Assembly: GCA_013398955.1 (NCBI GenBank)
Contig: VWPU01014907.1
Location: forward strand, 87,636-151,635
Reading direction: 5' to 3'
DNA length: 64,000 nt
From: Callaeas wilsoni
Lineage: Eukaryota; Chordata; Aves; Passeriformes; Callaeidae
Shown: in pieces, positions 24,909-37,555 of the stretch
Position numbering within the stretch: position 1 is the stretch's first letter
Layout of the letters: the number at the start of each line of letters is the position of its first letter
The notes under the pieces: generated by a model
What the model was told of the DNA's origin: nothing
Database searches by the model: none
The model's input: the letters and a program-made list of their open reading frames with translations, nothing else
Program-made: the position numbers and the translations under genes

Positions 24909-27900
24909 GTAAATGAGTAGTCTTGTGGTGTGGAAATTTTAGCATCTCATTGCTTTTTCAGCAGTAATGAGTCTGCATTAATCATAACTGCAGTTCACTA
25001 ACACTGCATCAGTGGCTTTGGTGGGCAAATAGAGTAGTTGAAAACTAATGTAGTTCATGAATGAATTTAAGAGCTAATATTTCACTTGTAAGACGTACTC
25101 TATTTTTCCCTGTAGTTTTCCCCTTGCCTTTCTCAGTAGCTGTGGTAAGCTTTCAGTAAAGTGTCGTGGTAGCTAAACAGAGTGTAGAATGACAGCTGGT
25201 CATTCAGTGCTTAAGTTTTAGAAGTAATTGTGTTTTTCTGCTTCAGTCAGCTCTCCTGCCTGAACCCTACTGCTTTAGTTGGTGACATAAAGCTATTGCA
25301 GGTAACACAGTATAAGGCAACTTTGACAGAAATGGAAAAATAAAACATTGCTGGTCATAAGCTTATTCTTGAGTCAGAATGTTAACAGTTGCCTTTTCCG
25401 TGACTTGTTTTATCCTGAGTATTCATACAAAGATGTCGTCTTTATGCTATATGTTTTAACTCTAATTATGGTTATCATGATTTATACCAAAACAAGGAGG
25501 TTAATGTGACTGTCATGATTCTCTAAATATTTGCTGCCAGTAGTTGTTGGCAACAGTTATAGTTTGATTGAATTTACTTTTTATTTTAGTAAATAATTTC
25601 AAAAATGTCTTTCTACTGTTGTGCAATGAAAAAAAATCAAACCCCACACAGTTTCCAAACTCTGTTTAACTGTACATAACTTTCACTGAGAAACCATGTA
25701 TGTGCAGTGCAATGGAAAAGGTACACTAAATTTCTCTCTCCCAAGTCATTTGCTACCTTGTGTGAAGGGATGACTTTGGAGTAATTTTTCATTTGGAAAT
25801 GCCATCCTTGTGTTTGATTCCTTACTTCAGTATCCCATTCTTTTCCCAGACCTTTGAGACTCGTCCGTGCAAGGAGAATTAAGGATTGTCTCAAAAGTAT
25901 TAGCTTGATGGCTGAAGAGTGTGTGTCCCTGTGAGTGTGAGAAAGGACACAAGCCTGGAAAAGTGGGGATTTAGTCTTAGGGCAAAGTAGTGAACGAGTT
26001 CCAGCAGCAGAATTGGAACTGGGTGCTCTTCTGCTTGCTGCTGAGTGTGTATCTTAAAGTACATTTAGGTGCAGCTTCAAACAGCAGTTTAAAAGACTCC
26101 TGTAAATTAAGTAACCTATTGCCTCTAAGTAAGAAAATACAGGAATTAAAATATTAAAAAGAAACTCCCTTTGAGACAAAGATTTTGTTAGATCTATTTT
26201 AAAATTTAATTTATACTATTGCGAGTCTGTAATGCAGCATATCAGATCATATACTTTTCTAAGACTTAGCAATATTTAACCTGTGGTGTAAATCTAAAAT
26301 TTTGAATTTTTTCTTAGAGTCTCTTGGGAAGTTGACAAGAAGGTTGTTAGTCAGGATATGATATGTGGTGTCTTATCAGGGTTTCATCTACTCTAAATCC
26401 ACTTATTTTTTCAACTTTATTGAATTTTCTATGAGAGGAAACAATATTATATTTGTGTTATGTCCTACGATTATCTGGAGATGATGGGTACAATAATTTA
26501 ATCCAGCTATTTAGGTAGCTCTTAATTGATGGGTCAATGCTACTGTATAAATGATCCAACTTATTAAATGGTTTGATGCACGCAAAGTAATTAAATAAAC
26601 TAAAAAAACCTGCACGAAGTAGTTAATGAACACCAAGATGTGTAATTGGTTTGGTGATTGAAAACAAGAGGAGCATGTAGAATCAAAATTGTCTTTCATG
26701 CTAAACTGGCAAGGAGCCAGAAATGTTGCAACTCCTTTGTAAAATAGAGAATAATCATTGTTTTGAATGTTTAAGTCATAACAGGGTGAAAAAAACAGGA
26801 TTACTCAGGAGTATAATTTTTTTTTCATACAGATCATAATTTCTGCTTATTGCGTGAGTTGACAGAGCTGTGTGGAGGCTGTTATGTGATCTAGTTATGG
26901 GTCTGCTGTTGTTGTCAGTCTGATGTTGGAGTGACCAAGTTCTGAAATTTCATACTGTCATGATTAGTCTCTAATACCTGTATAAGTCTAGGTTAGCTTA
27001 GTAGAAAGCAGGAATATTTTGAGTATAGTCATCCTGTATCAAGAATTTTACTTCGGCCACTTTCTATACTTAAATTCTGTTGCTGATGATAAAACTTGTC
27101 TATCTCAGACCATAGTTTACTGTTCTTTGGTGAATGGATCAAAGCATAGATGTCAAACTGGTAAGTTGACCAAATACCATCTATTGAGTTGTATCAGCAT
27201 GAAGGTGCCTTGCAAATTTTAGGTTATCAGCTTGAATGACTAATGAAAATAGTCTTAAGATGCCGGCCTTTGACATCTGTGATGGAGACAAACATGCATT
27301 TCTGCTGGTTCTACTGTACAATTGCTTATTTCTGAATAACTTCAAAAACTTCTAGAGTGCCCTTTTGAAGACTTTGTAGGTGAATTGCAGTGTTACCAGT
27401 CACGGAATGGTTCACAGAATCCCTTTTTATGTTAGAAACCAAACTAGCATTAGCAGTGCTTATCTGTCATAAACTTGATTTTGTGCTTTAGTTTGCATTG
27501 GTAATTTTGACTTCTTAGGAAGTAGCTTGTTCCAATATAATTACTTTGTTTAAATACATTTTTTCATACTGCACTGAATGTATAATCCCTTAAGATGTAG
27601 TATGTGTGCTTTGAATGAGGACTAACGTGGCCCAGAGCATGTACTATAGATAAACATACAGTACTTCTTAAGAAACTGGAAGTAGTTTTCAAAAGTTTGA
27701 GCATGAATGAAAATGTATGGCATGGGAGTTTTCTTACGGATTTTCTAGTGCTTTTGTGTAGCATTTTTGTGCTTTGAATATTTGTGCTTATAAGAAATAA
27801 CTTTTCTATTCTGTGGGTGGTGCTGGTTTGTTTTTGGGGCTTTTTCAGGGAAGTGGGGGTGAGGAGAGCTGGCAGATTTGGTTAGATAGAAATTTGCAAA

Positions 27901-30900
27901 GTTATTTGAGGTACATTGGTGGTATAATGTGATCTTGAAATGGCAGGAGAATGTTTCATTAAAAGGATGATTTTCTGTCAGAAACATAATATAAAACCTT
28001 TATGGAAAACAAAATATAGCAAGTGGTTTTTTTACAAATGCAAAACAGAATAATCTGCTCATAAAAACGGTACTTGTATAGCATATCCTAAATGTATATT
28101 TTGAATGCCTATTTTAAAAGTTTCATCACATTATGAAAATATCCTGTCGATCCTAACTCTGATTTCCTCTGTTTACTTCAAAGCATGTTCTCTGTATGTT
28201 CGACCTTTGTGATGTCACTTTAAGCTGTTGTTTCTTTTAATTCTGTTTTGTCCTTTTCTCAAAGCTATGTAAGTCTGAGTTAAACAAAAACAGACAGGTA
28301 CAGCCACTTTCTGTGAATTCTCATTCACTTGTTTCAGAGTCATTCCAGAAGCTATCATACTGGTGCTTCATGCTGGGCTGTCTGTAAACTAATGCTCATT
28401 ACTAGCCTTGAGGTTTGTTTTGACAAGCTGCTTTTAGCTTTTGCATGGCAAATACTTTTCAGACTAATGTTCTCTAAGCATCTCTAACAAAACCACTAAG
28501 GCTGAAAAATGTGTCAGTTTAAGTACAGTTTTAATTCACTTACATGATGACAATATCCCTAAAGCTATTACATTACTTATTCTTCAGAGAGTGCTTTTTA
28601 TAAAGAATGATTTGGATTAATGTGCATCTATTTCAAACAGTTCACACTTTAACAAAAATAGTCTAAATATTTCAGCTTTTACGTATCTTTTTTTATACAC
28701 TGAAAGCAAAGTTTCTAAACTAGGTCTTAATGCATGCAGAAAGAATGGCTTGTCCTTGATTGTTAGAAAAATATTTTGATTGGAAGGAGAATCTGTTAAA
28801 TTAGAAGTGTTTAAAACTTTTCTTCATTTATTTCTGGATATATCATAGATAATGTATTTAATAGATTCTGAGAACAAAGGCAATTGCTAACACATGTTTC
28901 TTAGGGATCATTTATTTTAGTAGTGCCACAATGTAATTTTGGCTATAACAGTTTCTTTTATTTTAATTGATAAGCCTTCTTTCAAAAAATAATTAAGATT
29001 TGAATTAACTTAGTATCTTGTCTTTGTTGATGTATTTTCTAACTCATGCCAATAGTAAATAGTGTGTTTATGAAGAAATAGTGGATAAAGCTGGTATTCT
29101 GAAGAAAAACCCACAGTGATTTCTTAAAGAGGAAAATTAAAGACGTTCATAAAAGAAGTATATGATAAATAGATTATGGGTAAAGCTTCATTCTATCATT
29201 TCATCATTTTGATGATTGCTTATATCCTTGACATGATACAGATTTACGTGTGCTAAAAATCAGATTAAATTAAGACCTAAAATTTTTCCTTTAGATGCCT
29301 ATATAATATTGTGGGTATTGTGGGCACCTAATTAGGGAGACATTGCAGAATCTGAAAAGTAGCTGACTTGTCCTCTAAAGGAATACCCTAGTTTAAGTGC
29401 CTAGACTGGAATGAAATTAAAATGTTTAATTTTTATGCAATAATTTAGGTAGATTGCCTTCCCAAAAAATGGGATATATCTTTTGTTTGTTGATTATCCA
29501 GTTGACATGACATTAAAAAAATTAGGAATGGTTAAAGAAACAAAGATTGGTGCCTCAGCTATTTCCAGGCAAGTGTGTGAACTGCCAGGTTCAAATTCCC
29601 CACAACCCCCAGTGTTGTTCCCAAATGAAGCTGATAGTTGCACAGTTTAAAGTCCAATTCAAGGACATCTGGTGGAGAACTTTGGGAGAATTGCACATAA
29701 TATCATTTAAACTTTGAAACTCAGAGTAGCTTGAGTGGGGAGTGTGCCTAGCTCCCCAGATCAGGATATCTTTGAAAACAATAAGTCAGAAATAACTCTG
29801 AGGTAGTAGATAATCGGGTTTTGGATCGCTGCCTTGGAATTACTAGTTGAATAAGTCCTTTGTAAATATCCTGGTTTAGATAATTCAGATAAGGTTAATG
29901 GCATTCTCTGTGATAACCCTTGGTTTTCATAAGCAATATATTGGGATCTAGTAGATTATATTAATTCTGAAAGATTAAACACCTTCAAAGTCATTAAATA
30001 AAAATGGAGGACAATATTACAACTCCAAAACCAGTCTTCATTGGTGATTTGAGGAATATAATAAAACTTGATTAACTGGATAGTCAAAATGCACTTTTAC
30101 ATCCCAGGGTTTATGCATGTGATGATGACCTTTAAGCTTTAGAAGCTCTTTTGTATCCTCCCAAAATGAGCTGTTTGGTGCACATTCTACAATGCTGAAC
30201 CCAAAACTTCATGTTCAGAAAAAAGGGAGGGTGCAACCTCCCTCACAAGTGGAGAGCATACAAATATTTTCTAACTGATAGAAGTGATTCTGATTTCGCT
30301 TTTAGGAATTTGGAATCACTAGTATAACTGTGCATGGGTTCCCATCCAGGGGGAAATGTTGTTTTTTTTTAAAAGAACGTAATGCCTTCATATACTGTCT
30401 ACCTGCAGATGCGTTTGCTTTAGTTTTCCACACTTCCTTTGAAATTCCCAGAAGCTAGCAACATTAACAGAGCAACTCTTGTGTTACAGAGCTGAATTAT
30501 AAATAATTTCTACCTAAATCTTGCCTAAGTTTGAGGTACATGAAGCTTCCTCATAGTATCTTGTAGGGCATTTGCAGTGCTGCTGTTTCAGTACTGTGGT
30601 ACACAGCCCCTTGGCTGATCTTGCAGAAATAGAGCTGAAGGAACCTCTGGAAAATGAACAGATTTTGTTAAATTACCAAATTAATCCAAATAGTTGAGGA
30701 GTTATCTTTGTTTTGAGTGTCTTTGAGTTTTAGGTCATCTTTGTCTGATAATAAACCAGGAGTTTTTAAGACAGAAAAATCTAAGTTGTCTCTGCATTAT
30801 TTGAGAAAAAACCCCAAACATCCCAAAACCAAACTACTAAAGTTAGGGGAAAACTTGTGAGTTAAACTGCACTGTAAATTGATTAACCTGTATTTAGGTT

Positions 30901-31190
30901 AAATATTTCTGATTTTTATGTTTCTTTTCTTAATATTATGTAGGAGGGTTATTTTGTTACAAAGGCAGGACTCAAGATGCTGGGTTTTTTCTCCTATAAA
31001 TACATATAATGAATGTTTCCCAATATATAGATATTCTGATAGTAAATAAAAATGCCTCTGCATTCTTATTCTCATCTCTTAATTTTAAAATGTAGTTGAA
31101 CACAGCTTGATTTGTGTTAGTGTGTATTGTGAATTTCTGGGTGTACTGAGTACTTGAACAAGTCTTATGTGCACATTTTCTCACTTGCAG
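24909..31190 (+). other. KIDINS220: KIDINS220 intron, about 6.3 kb
   Basis: AT-rich throughout. I found no conserved exon, LINE or LTR in it. Confidence 0.8.
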
Positions 31191-31337
31191 GGAGCAGGAG
31201 CAGGCACAGGGTCAGCCACAGGAGTATCACATGTGTCTCTGAGCACAATGACTGTGGAAGCTGTATGTGAGAAGCTAAAGCAGATAGATGGTCTGGACCA
31301 GAGCATGCTACCTCAGTACTCGGCAACTATAAAAAAG
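31191..31337 (+). CDS. KIDINS220: KIDINS220 coding exon: Gly/Ala linker and start of SAM-like segment
   Basis: The 49 codons start with a Gly/Ala/Ser/Thr-rich linker (GAGAGTGSATGVSHVS) that is not similar to the mammalian sequence. The conserved VEAVCEKLKQIDGLDQSMLP then QYSATIKK follows, which is the start of the SAM-like helical segment. The acceptor is TCACTTGCAG; the donor AAG|GTATCA is weak. Length is 147 bp, phase 0 at both ends. The linker could vary freely between species. Confidence 0.94.
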
Positions 31338-33129
31338 GTATCAGCTGAATTTCTTTGATGCGTTTAGTTCCTAAACATGGAGATACACAAGGAAAGGAAA
31401 ATATTTAGTTGCCTCTTTTCTCGAAAATGTTTATTTAAACACATCAAATGTTAAAATAACATTCTGAGTTCTGTGCATGACAAGTTGGGAGGACATTTTA
31501 ATACAAGCATTTATTTTTCAGAGAAAATGTGCTCTGTTGAAAAGGACAGACAATCTGAAATATAAAGGCTGATGAGACTGGTTATTCTGAGAAAAGAAGC
31601 AAGAAAAATGTTTTCAAAATTGCCATGTGTAATAAATAAATAAAAAGGGTTGCAAATGTGTTCTATATCTAGGTAGTAATATCCCTTCCTTTTTTCTCTG
31701 TGAAGAATTGGCACATCTCTCCTGTTGTAAATGGTGGTGAAGATGGTTCCATTTCTTTATCACAGTCCACATCTATTTGCTTCAGAAAAAGGTCACTGTA
31801 TGTTTTTCTGCCTCTCCTCTTTTCTGTAATAGATACATTAACACTGAATTATTTTTAATTATTTTTTTCCCACCATTCTGTGTGCTCTTTTTGCAAAGCA
31901 AGAAGGGAAAAATATGAAGGTTGTCATTAGTCAGTGTTTTTGCTGAGCTCGCTTTGTCCTGGAACCTATTGTATCTTAAATAGTACGGGAAAGATGTTGA
32001 TTCAAGGATTAAGAGACAGGTTTATCATAAGAAGCTTCAGCGAAGTTACTTAAAGCAAGAAGTAGGATGTTAGATTGCAGGTCATTAAGTGAAGCTGAAA
32101 AAAATATCAGTTGTTTCCGTTGCTCCAGAGTGCAAAAAGAATGTGCTCATCAGTTATCTCTAATGAGATTCCTCTTATTTATATTCTTGCATTTCTTACA
32201 AGGGATATCATGTGAAAAAGAAGGATGAAAATGGCTCAGCCTGGTCTTTTTCCTGGTTTGACTAAGACCATCTGCTGGAATATGGGAACAAAACCATTGA
32301 GATCCCTCAGTATAAACAGAGCTCTCAACTTGAGTCTTCCATTTTCTGGCTGCTCTCCTAAGACATGGTTCCTCCTTTACATTCTGTCCATACACTGATA
32401 CATGGTATAAAGAGAAATACTTCTCGTTGTTATGTAATGAAAATGGTTCTGTGTTGAATATGGTGCTTTTGGAAATTAAGCACTGTATAAACATGCTAAA
32501 TGCAAGGAATCATCTTTCTAGAATATAGATGTTGTTTAAGCACTTCCGTGTTGATCTCTGATTGATGATGAACATTAGAAAGAAGTCTAATCTTCTGTCC
32601 CTGGGTATTTCTAATGATGAGAGGAATGTAAGCCTGTTTTGTGCAGAGAGGGAACTTAATGGAGGTAGTGCTTGATCTTAGATGCCTCAAGCCAGGGGTC
32701 AGATGCTGCCTGGGACTTCGTTGTCTCATTATCTTCAAATGCTTGGGTGTCTGCAGTCCATTTATGTTCTGAGTTGGGGAAATTTCAGCAGGTTAATTTG
32801 GTTTATTGTCCCTGAAGTTTTCCACCACTTACGTATTGTTTCCTTATGTCTGTATATAGGACGCTATCGTATTGCCTTTCATATACACATTTTTAATGGG
32901 TTTAATATTTCATTTTGATTCCGTGACACATAGGTGTTTCTTGTCCATCAGCAATCATCACTAAATGTACTTCTGTAAAAACACATGGTTATAGAATTGG
33001 ACTTAATAGTGACTTTGGGAAATTTCACTAGTAGTCTGCATCCAGCTTTACCTCTACCTTTTTAGTCTGTTACTGCCATGCCATAAGTCTTGTATCCATA
33101 ATTTACATTATTTAGTTTTATTGTTTTAG
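31338..33129 (+). other. KIDINS220: KIDINS220 intron, about 1.8 kb
   Basis: AT-rich; nothing recognised. Confidence 0.8.
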
Positions 33130-33228
33130 GCAAATATAAATGGCCGTGTCTTGGCTCAGTGCAACATTGATGAACTGAAAAAAGAAATGAATATGAATTT
33201 TGGTGACTGGCACCTGTTCAGGAGCATG
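33130..33228 (+). CDS. KIDINS220: KIDINS220 coding exon: second half of SAM-like segment
   Basis: The exon has 33 codons: [20 protein letters not shown] then [13 protein letters not shown]. These are almost identical to the mammalian SAM-like region, including the NFGDWHLFR end helix typical of SAM folds. Borders are TTGTTTTAG and ATG|GTAAGA. Length is 99 bp, phase 0-0. Skipping this exon alone would destroy the SAM-like fold while keeping the reading frame. Confidence 0.96.
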
Positions 33229-34092
33229 GTAAGACTTTCTGTTCAGTGTTCAGGTCATCATAACTTAGTCTTTTTCAATGTGCTTCTTTTTTTCTTTCTG
33301 GTTGCTTTCTTGTTGTCATCATCTTTAAGTTTGTAAGTATTGTCTTGAAGCATGAATGCATATGCTATTTTGTTACTTTGTCTTTTTGTCTTAAGCACTG
33401 ATGAATAACTTTTTGCCTATGGATTTGCATCTTAGTTGATTGTGAACTCTAAAGTTTTGCCTACTTTTTTTGTGAGATCTGTTTTTTCCTGTATGGGTTC
33501 CCTTTTCAAATTTGCCTATTTTAATGAAATGGTCAGAACTTAACTCTTTTTAAAATCTCTATCCTACTGTTGAAGTTAATCAGGGAATTCAAAGTATGTG
33601 TAATAATAAGTGCAAGGAATTGGGCAGCCAGGCTGTTACAGTGAGGGTTACGCATTGCAAAGAACTGAGTTTTCTCTTAAGTGTTTTTAGACTATTGCAG
33701 TTTTCTTTCTTGAAGTAACAGTGTGTCTCTCAACTGTAAGTAAGTCGTGAAAACACCGAGAATTACATGATGAGATTTATTGTTAGATACAAAGTGCTTG
33801 GTTTTGCTTTAAAATTTGTAATTTGTCACTTAATAGTTTTACAAGAATTTAAGTATTTTTGTGGCATATGAGTTCTTTCTAGAGTTTGAGCAGTAATAAG
33901 AATAATTTGTAAATACAAAATAATTATTAAATTATTTTTCTTTATACTTTTTCATGGTCAAAACTACATGTACAGGTACACTTTTACAGCTGTGACTTCC
34001 TCATTCCTATTTTTAATGGAATTCTTGTTTATCAATTTTGAGAACTTCTATTTACGTAGTTACATTTAAACTGTCTCTCTTTGCGTGTTAAG
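33229..34092 (+). other. KIDINS220: KIDINS220 intron, 864 bp
   Basis: AT-rich; ends in a pyrimidine tract (CTGTCTCTCTTTGCGTGTTAAG). Nothing else seen. Confidence 0.8.
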
Positions 34093-34341
34093 ATACTTGA
34101 GATGAGAAATTCAGAAAATCAGGCTGCTCAGGAGGATCCCCGCGGAGCAACGGAGCACGTCACAGCTGCGATGCCTCACAGTGAACTTACTCGCCGTGCC
34201 GGCCATAACTCCGAGCTGCCTCACACTGAGCTGACAGGTCTTGCTGGTCAAGCTCCCTACACACTGAACTTCAGCTTTGAAGAACTCAACACAATTGGTC
34301 TTGATGAAGCTCCTCCACGCCATAGTAACTTAAGTTGGCAG
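34093..34341 (+). CDS. KIDINS220: KIDINS220 coding exon, phase 0-0
   Basis: The exon has 83 codons. It opens with ILEMRNSENQ, passes through a divergent Glu/Thr/His-rich stretch (HTELTGLAG), and closes with the conserved YTLNFSFEELNTIGLDE and APPRHSNLSWQ. The acceptor is GTGTTAAG and the donor CAG|GTATTT, which departs from consensus after GTA. Reading through the donor stays open for 43 more codons to a stop at 34471-34473 (see findings). Confidence 0.95.
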
Positions 34342-34757
34342 GTATTTAATAGAGAAATGTATTCTGCTTGCTTACCTGTATGGAAAAGAAGTTTTTTCCA
34401 GTCTTGGATACAGACAGGTCAAGAAATAAGTTTCTGGGCCAGTTCAGATGCTTTGAGTTCTCAGTCTTGGTAAAGCCTAGTTCTGCAGAGATGTAAACTC
34501 TAACCATACTCTGAGTTGAACTCTTTAGTCTTTGCCATCTGAAAACTATTCATCTGTTCCAGTAATCACTCTTCATGACAAAAGAACTAAAGCTATCATG
34601 CTTTTCTTACCTAGCCTAGGGTGGTGTCTTCGAAGGCTTTTGTATTTTTGTGTTTTTGAGGCTTTGTGTATGAAATATTTTTGCTATGTATTAACCAGAG
34701 GTTAGCCCTTTGTTAGCATTCAACAAATGTATTTGTTAGGTTTTTGAAAATAGACAA

Positions 34758-34849
34758 CTACAGTGCTCCATGACATCAGAACCTTGTCCTTAAAATGCAT
34801 AACCTACAGTGCTCCATGACATCAGAACCTTGTCCTTAAAATGCATAAC
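34758..34849. repeat. Perfect 46-bp tandem duplication
   Basis: The block CTACAGTGCTCCATGACATC ... AAAATGCATAAC occurs twice, starting at 34758 and 34804. I see no mismatch over the shared unit. Such identity inside an intron suggests a recent duplication. Confidence 0.93.
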
Positions 34850-35485
34850 CTGTTCATCGATTCCAGAAATGACATCCTTCTCTAACTGTGGTTTCTGCCA
34901 TAGGTTGTGGTCAGTTTTCTTCTGCATCTTATGAGACCACCTGAAGTGTTGGATTTTCATTTGTCTGTCTTTAAGAAGTAAGACAAATCAGTTGATGACT
35001 AAGTAGTGGTTAGAACTAAAAAAAAAAAGAAACCACCAAACCCAGTGGAGTGAACCCTTTTCATCTCTAAAAGTGAATTATAAAATCTTGAAGGTGCAGC
35101 AAAATAAAAAGACACCCCAAATTCCTAACTATAGGTGATACTTTTAGTAATCAACATTGTCCGTGAAGGTGGGTTTGGGATATATATCCCCGAGATAGAG
35201 TTGTGTCCTAGATACTTCTGTGTGCATGCACACTTGTGTGTGTTTGTAGGATACTAATTACCCTTACAGCCCATTTCCATGGAGTATCAATGTATGTTTT
35301 TTCTAGACCAAAGTGGCATTTCACACATCTGTTGTATTTGAGTAAACAGTGCTTCTGATGCCCATATAGTTATCTGAAGTTGAATCAAAGAAATGAGAAA
35401 GGTAGTTTGTCCTTAAGAAAACATTAGAATTCACCTGTTAGAATTTTTTAAGTCAATACTGATCAGTATGGCTGCTTCTCTGTTG

Positions 35486-35725
35486 TAGGGAATTGACTCT
35501 GGCTGGATGCCAGGTGCCCACCAAAGCTTCTTTATCACTGCCCTCCTCAGGTGGGCAGGGGAGAGGAAATATAATAGAAGGCTTGTGGGATGAGAGAAAG
35601 GGCAGGGAGAGATCACTCACCAGGGACTGTCACTGGCAAAACAGACTCCACTTGGGGAAATTAACTTAATTTATTACCAATTAAATCAGAGTAGTGTAAT
35701 GAGAAATAAAACCAAATTCTAAAAG
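35486..35725. mobile_element. LTR-retrotransposon-like fragment
   Basis: The segment beginning GGAATTGACTCTGGCTGGAT, with TGCCAGGTGCCCACC, GGGAGAGATCACTCACC and TTAACTTAATTTATTACCAA, resembles a repeat I recall as widespread in bird genomes and associated with endogenous retroviral LTRs. I see no coding sequence or clear ends. The assignment is from memory of the repeat, not a search. Confidence 0.5.
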
Positions 35726-36073
35726 TAGATGTGGGGGCAAAGAGGATTATGTTTGTCAGAAAACTGATTTTTCTGAAATCAGATATATGCAGTGGAATTT
35801 TGCCAGGATATATTGAAGTATGTATGGTGGGGATCTTTTAAAAGTGTTTTTGAGAGATGTTCAACATTTAGATGAATTCTTGCTGTCTTTCTAATAGAAA
35901 ATGCAAATTTTGTAAATGTATGAAATGTATTAGAAAAGCCCATTTTGACATACAAATTCAGTTTTTATAATTACATACTCAAAAGAGTTAGTCTCAAATG
36001 CACTGGATAAAATGCTCGTTTTGTGGAAATTTTCCATTATGGCGACCAACAATAAGAATACTTTATAAGTTTA

Positions 36074-36100
36074 GTGTGTGTGTGTGTGATTCTATATATA
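36074..36100. repeat. Short (GT)n then (TA)n microsatellite
   Basis: About seven GT units are followed by ATTC and four TA units. Confidence 0.85.
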
Positions 36101-36286
36101 TGTTTATAGTAAGCATATTTTAATTATTGCATTTACAATTTCACTTGCATAATCTTATTTGCAGGAACGAAAATAATTAAGTACGTGTTTAATGCACTAA
36201 GTTATTTCATTTAAGAAGATCGATAAGAGTAAAAATAAATAGTACATTTAACTGTTACTTCTCTCTCTCTTCTTTTTATTTTCCAG

Positions 36287-37555
36287 TCACAAACTCGTAG
36301 AACTCCAAGCCTTTCAAGTCTTAACTCTCAAGATTCTAGTATTGAAATATCAAAGCTTACTGACAAGGTGCAGGCAGAGTACAGAGATGCATACAGAGAG
36401 TATATTGCTCAAATGTCACAGTTAGAAGGAGGTGCCAATTCTACCACAGTAAGTGGGAGGTCCTCCCCTCATAGCTCAAGTGCTTTCTATATGGGCCAGA
36501 GCACGTCGGGGGGCTCCCTGCACTCCAGTGCGGAACAGGAAAAAGGAAAAGATGGTGAGCAGAAACAAGATGATGGAAGAAAGTCCTTTTTGCTGAAGAG
36601 GAATGATGTTGATTACAGTACTTCAGGTGTTTCTACTAATGATGCATCTCCTTTGGATCCTATTACTGAAGAAGATGAAAAATCTGACCAGTCTGGTTCC
36701 AAGCTTCTCCTGGGAAAGAAGTCTTTGGAAAGAACAAGTATTTTCCAGGCTGCAGATTTAAAGCTTAAGGGAGTTACCCTCCGGTATCAGAAACTTCCCA
36801 GTGATGAAGATGAGTCAGGAACTGAGGAATCAGATAATACTCCACTTCTTAAGGAAGGTAAAGATAAGAAAACAGATATCAAAATAGAGAAGCAGCCCAA
36901 ATCTCCAGAACATGGTTCTGAACCTATTAGAACCTTCATCAAAGCAAAGGAGTATTTGACAGATGCCCTTTTGGATAAGAAAGATTCGTCTGACTCTGGT
37001 GTAAGGTCCAACGAAAGTTCCCCAAATCATTCCCTCCACAATGAAGGAGCAGATGATTCACAGCTTGAAAAGGCAAATCTCATTGAGCTTGAAGACGACA
37101 GTCACAGTGCAAAAAGAGGAATTCCACACAGCCTTAGTGGCCTTCAAGATCCAGCTGTGGTTCGCATGTCTATTTGCTCAGAAGATAAGAAAAGCCCTTC
37201 TGAAAGCAGCCTGATAGCAAGTAGCCCTGAAGAGAGCTGGCCAGCCTGCCAGAAAGTCTATAATTTAAACAGAACCCCTAGTACAGTCACCTTAAATAAC
37301 AACAGTGCTCCAAGCAATCGAGCTAATCAAAATTTTGAAGAAATACAAGGTATCAGAGATCCATCTCAAATTATCCTGCACCCTGGCTCGGGTTCCAACT
37401 CAACTGCAGTTCAGAATGAGAACCTGAAGACAGTTGCTCACAAGCGAGGCCAGCGTTCAAGTTATACCAGGCTTTCAAAAGATTCGTCAGAGCTCCACAC
37501 CGTTGCAGCCTCAGAGGGGGCTGGTTTTGGAGAAGAGAGAGAGAGTATCCTGTGA
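36287..37555 (+). CDS. KIDINS220: KIDINS220 terminal coding exon with PDZ ligand ESIL
   Basis: The exon gives 422 residues and stop TGA at 37553-37555. Conserved blocks in order are [153 protein letters not shown] and the end [10 protein letters not shown]. Most is predicted disordered and acidic or Ser-rich, with many SP/TP sites. The stretch that binds kinesin light chain in mammals falls inside this exon. The last four residues are the known class I PDZ ligand. The first 27 codons (36287-36367) precede the first Met in this exon but are in frame and conserved, so splicing, not ATG, sets the start. Confidence 0.98.
   Translation, partial: SQTRRTPSLSSLNSQDSSIEISKLTDKVQAEYRDAYREYIAQMSQLEGGANSTTVSGRSSPHSSSAFYMGQSTSGGSLHSSAEQEKGKDGEQKQDDGRKSFLLKRNDVDYSTSGVSTNDASPLDPITEEDEKSDQSGSKLLLGKKSLERTSIFQAADLKLKGVTLRYQKLPSDEDESGTEESDNTPLLKEGKDKKTDIKIEKQPKSPEHGSEPIRTFIKAKEYLTDALLDKKDSSDSGVRSNESSPNHSLHNEGADDSQLEKANLIELEDDSHSAKRGIPHSLSGLQDPAVVRMSICSEDKKSPSESSLIASSPEESWPACQKVYNLNRTPSTVTLNNNSAPSNRANQNFEEIQGIRDPSQIILHPGSGSNSTAVQNENLKTVAHKRGQRSSYTRLSKDSSELHTVAASEGAGFGEERESIL

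Larger units (their letters stand above)
34342..36286 (+). other. KIDINS220: KIDINS220 last intron, about 1.9 kb
   Basis: Holds a perfect 46-bp tandem duplication (34758-34849), an LTR-like fragment (35486-35725) and a short (GT)n/(TA)n run (36074-36100). The acceptor has a long CT-repeat pyrimidine tract (CTCTCTCTCTTC...CCAG). Confidence 0.85.
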
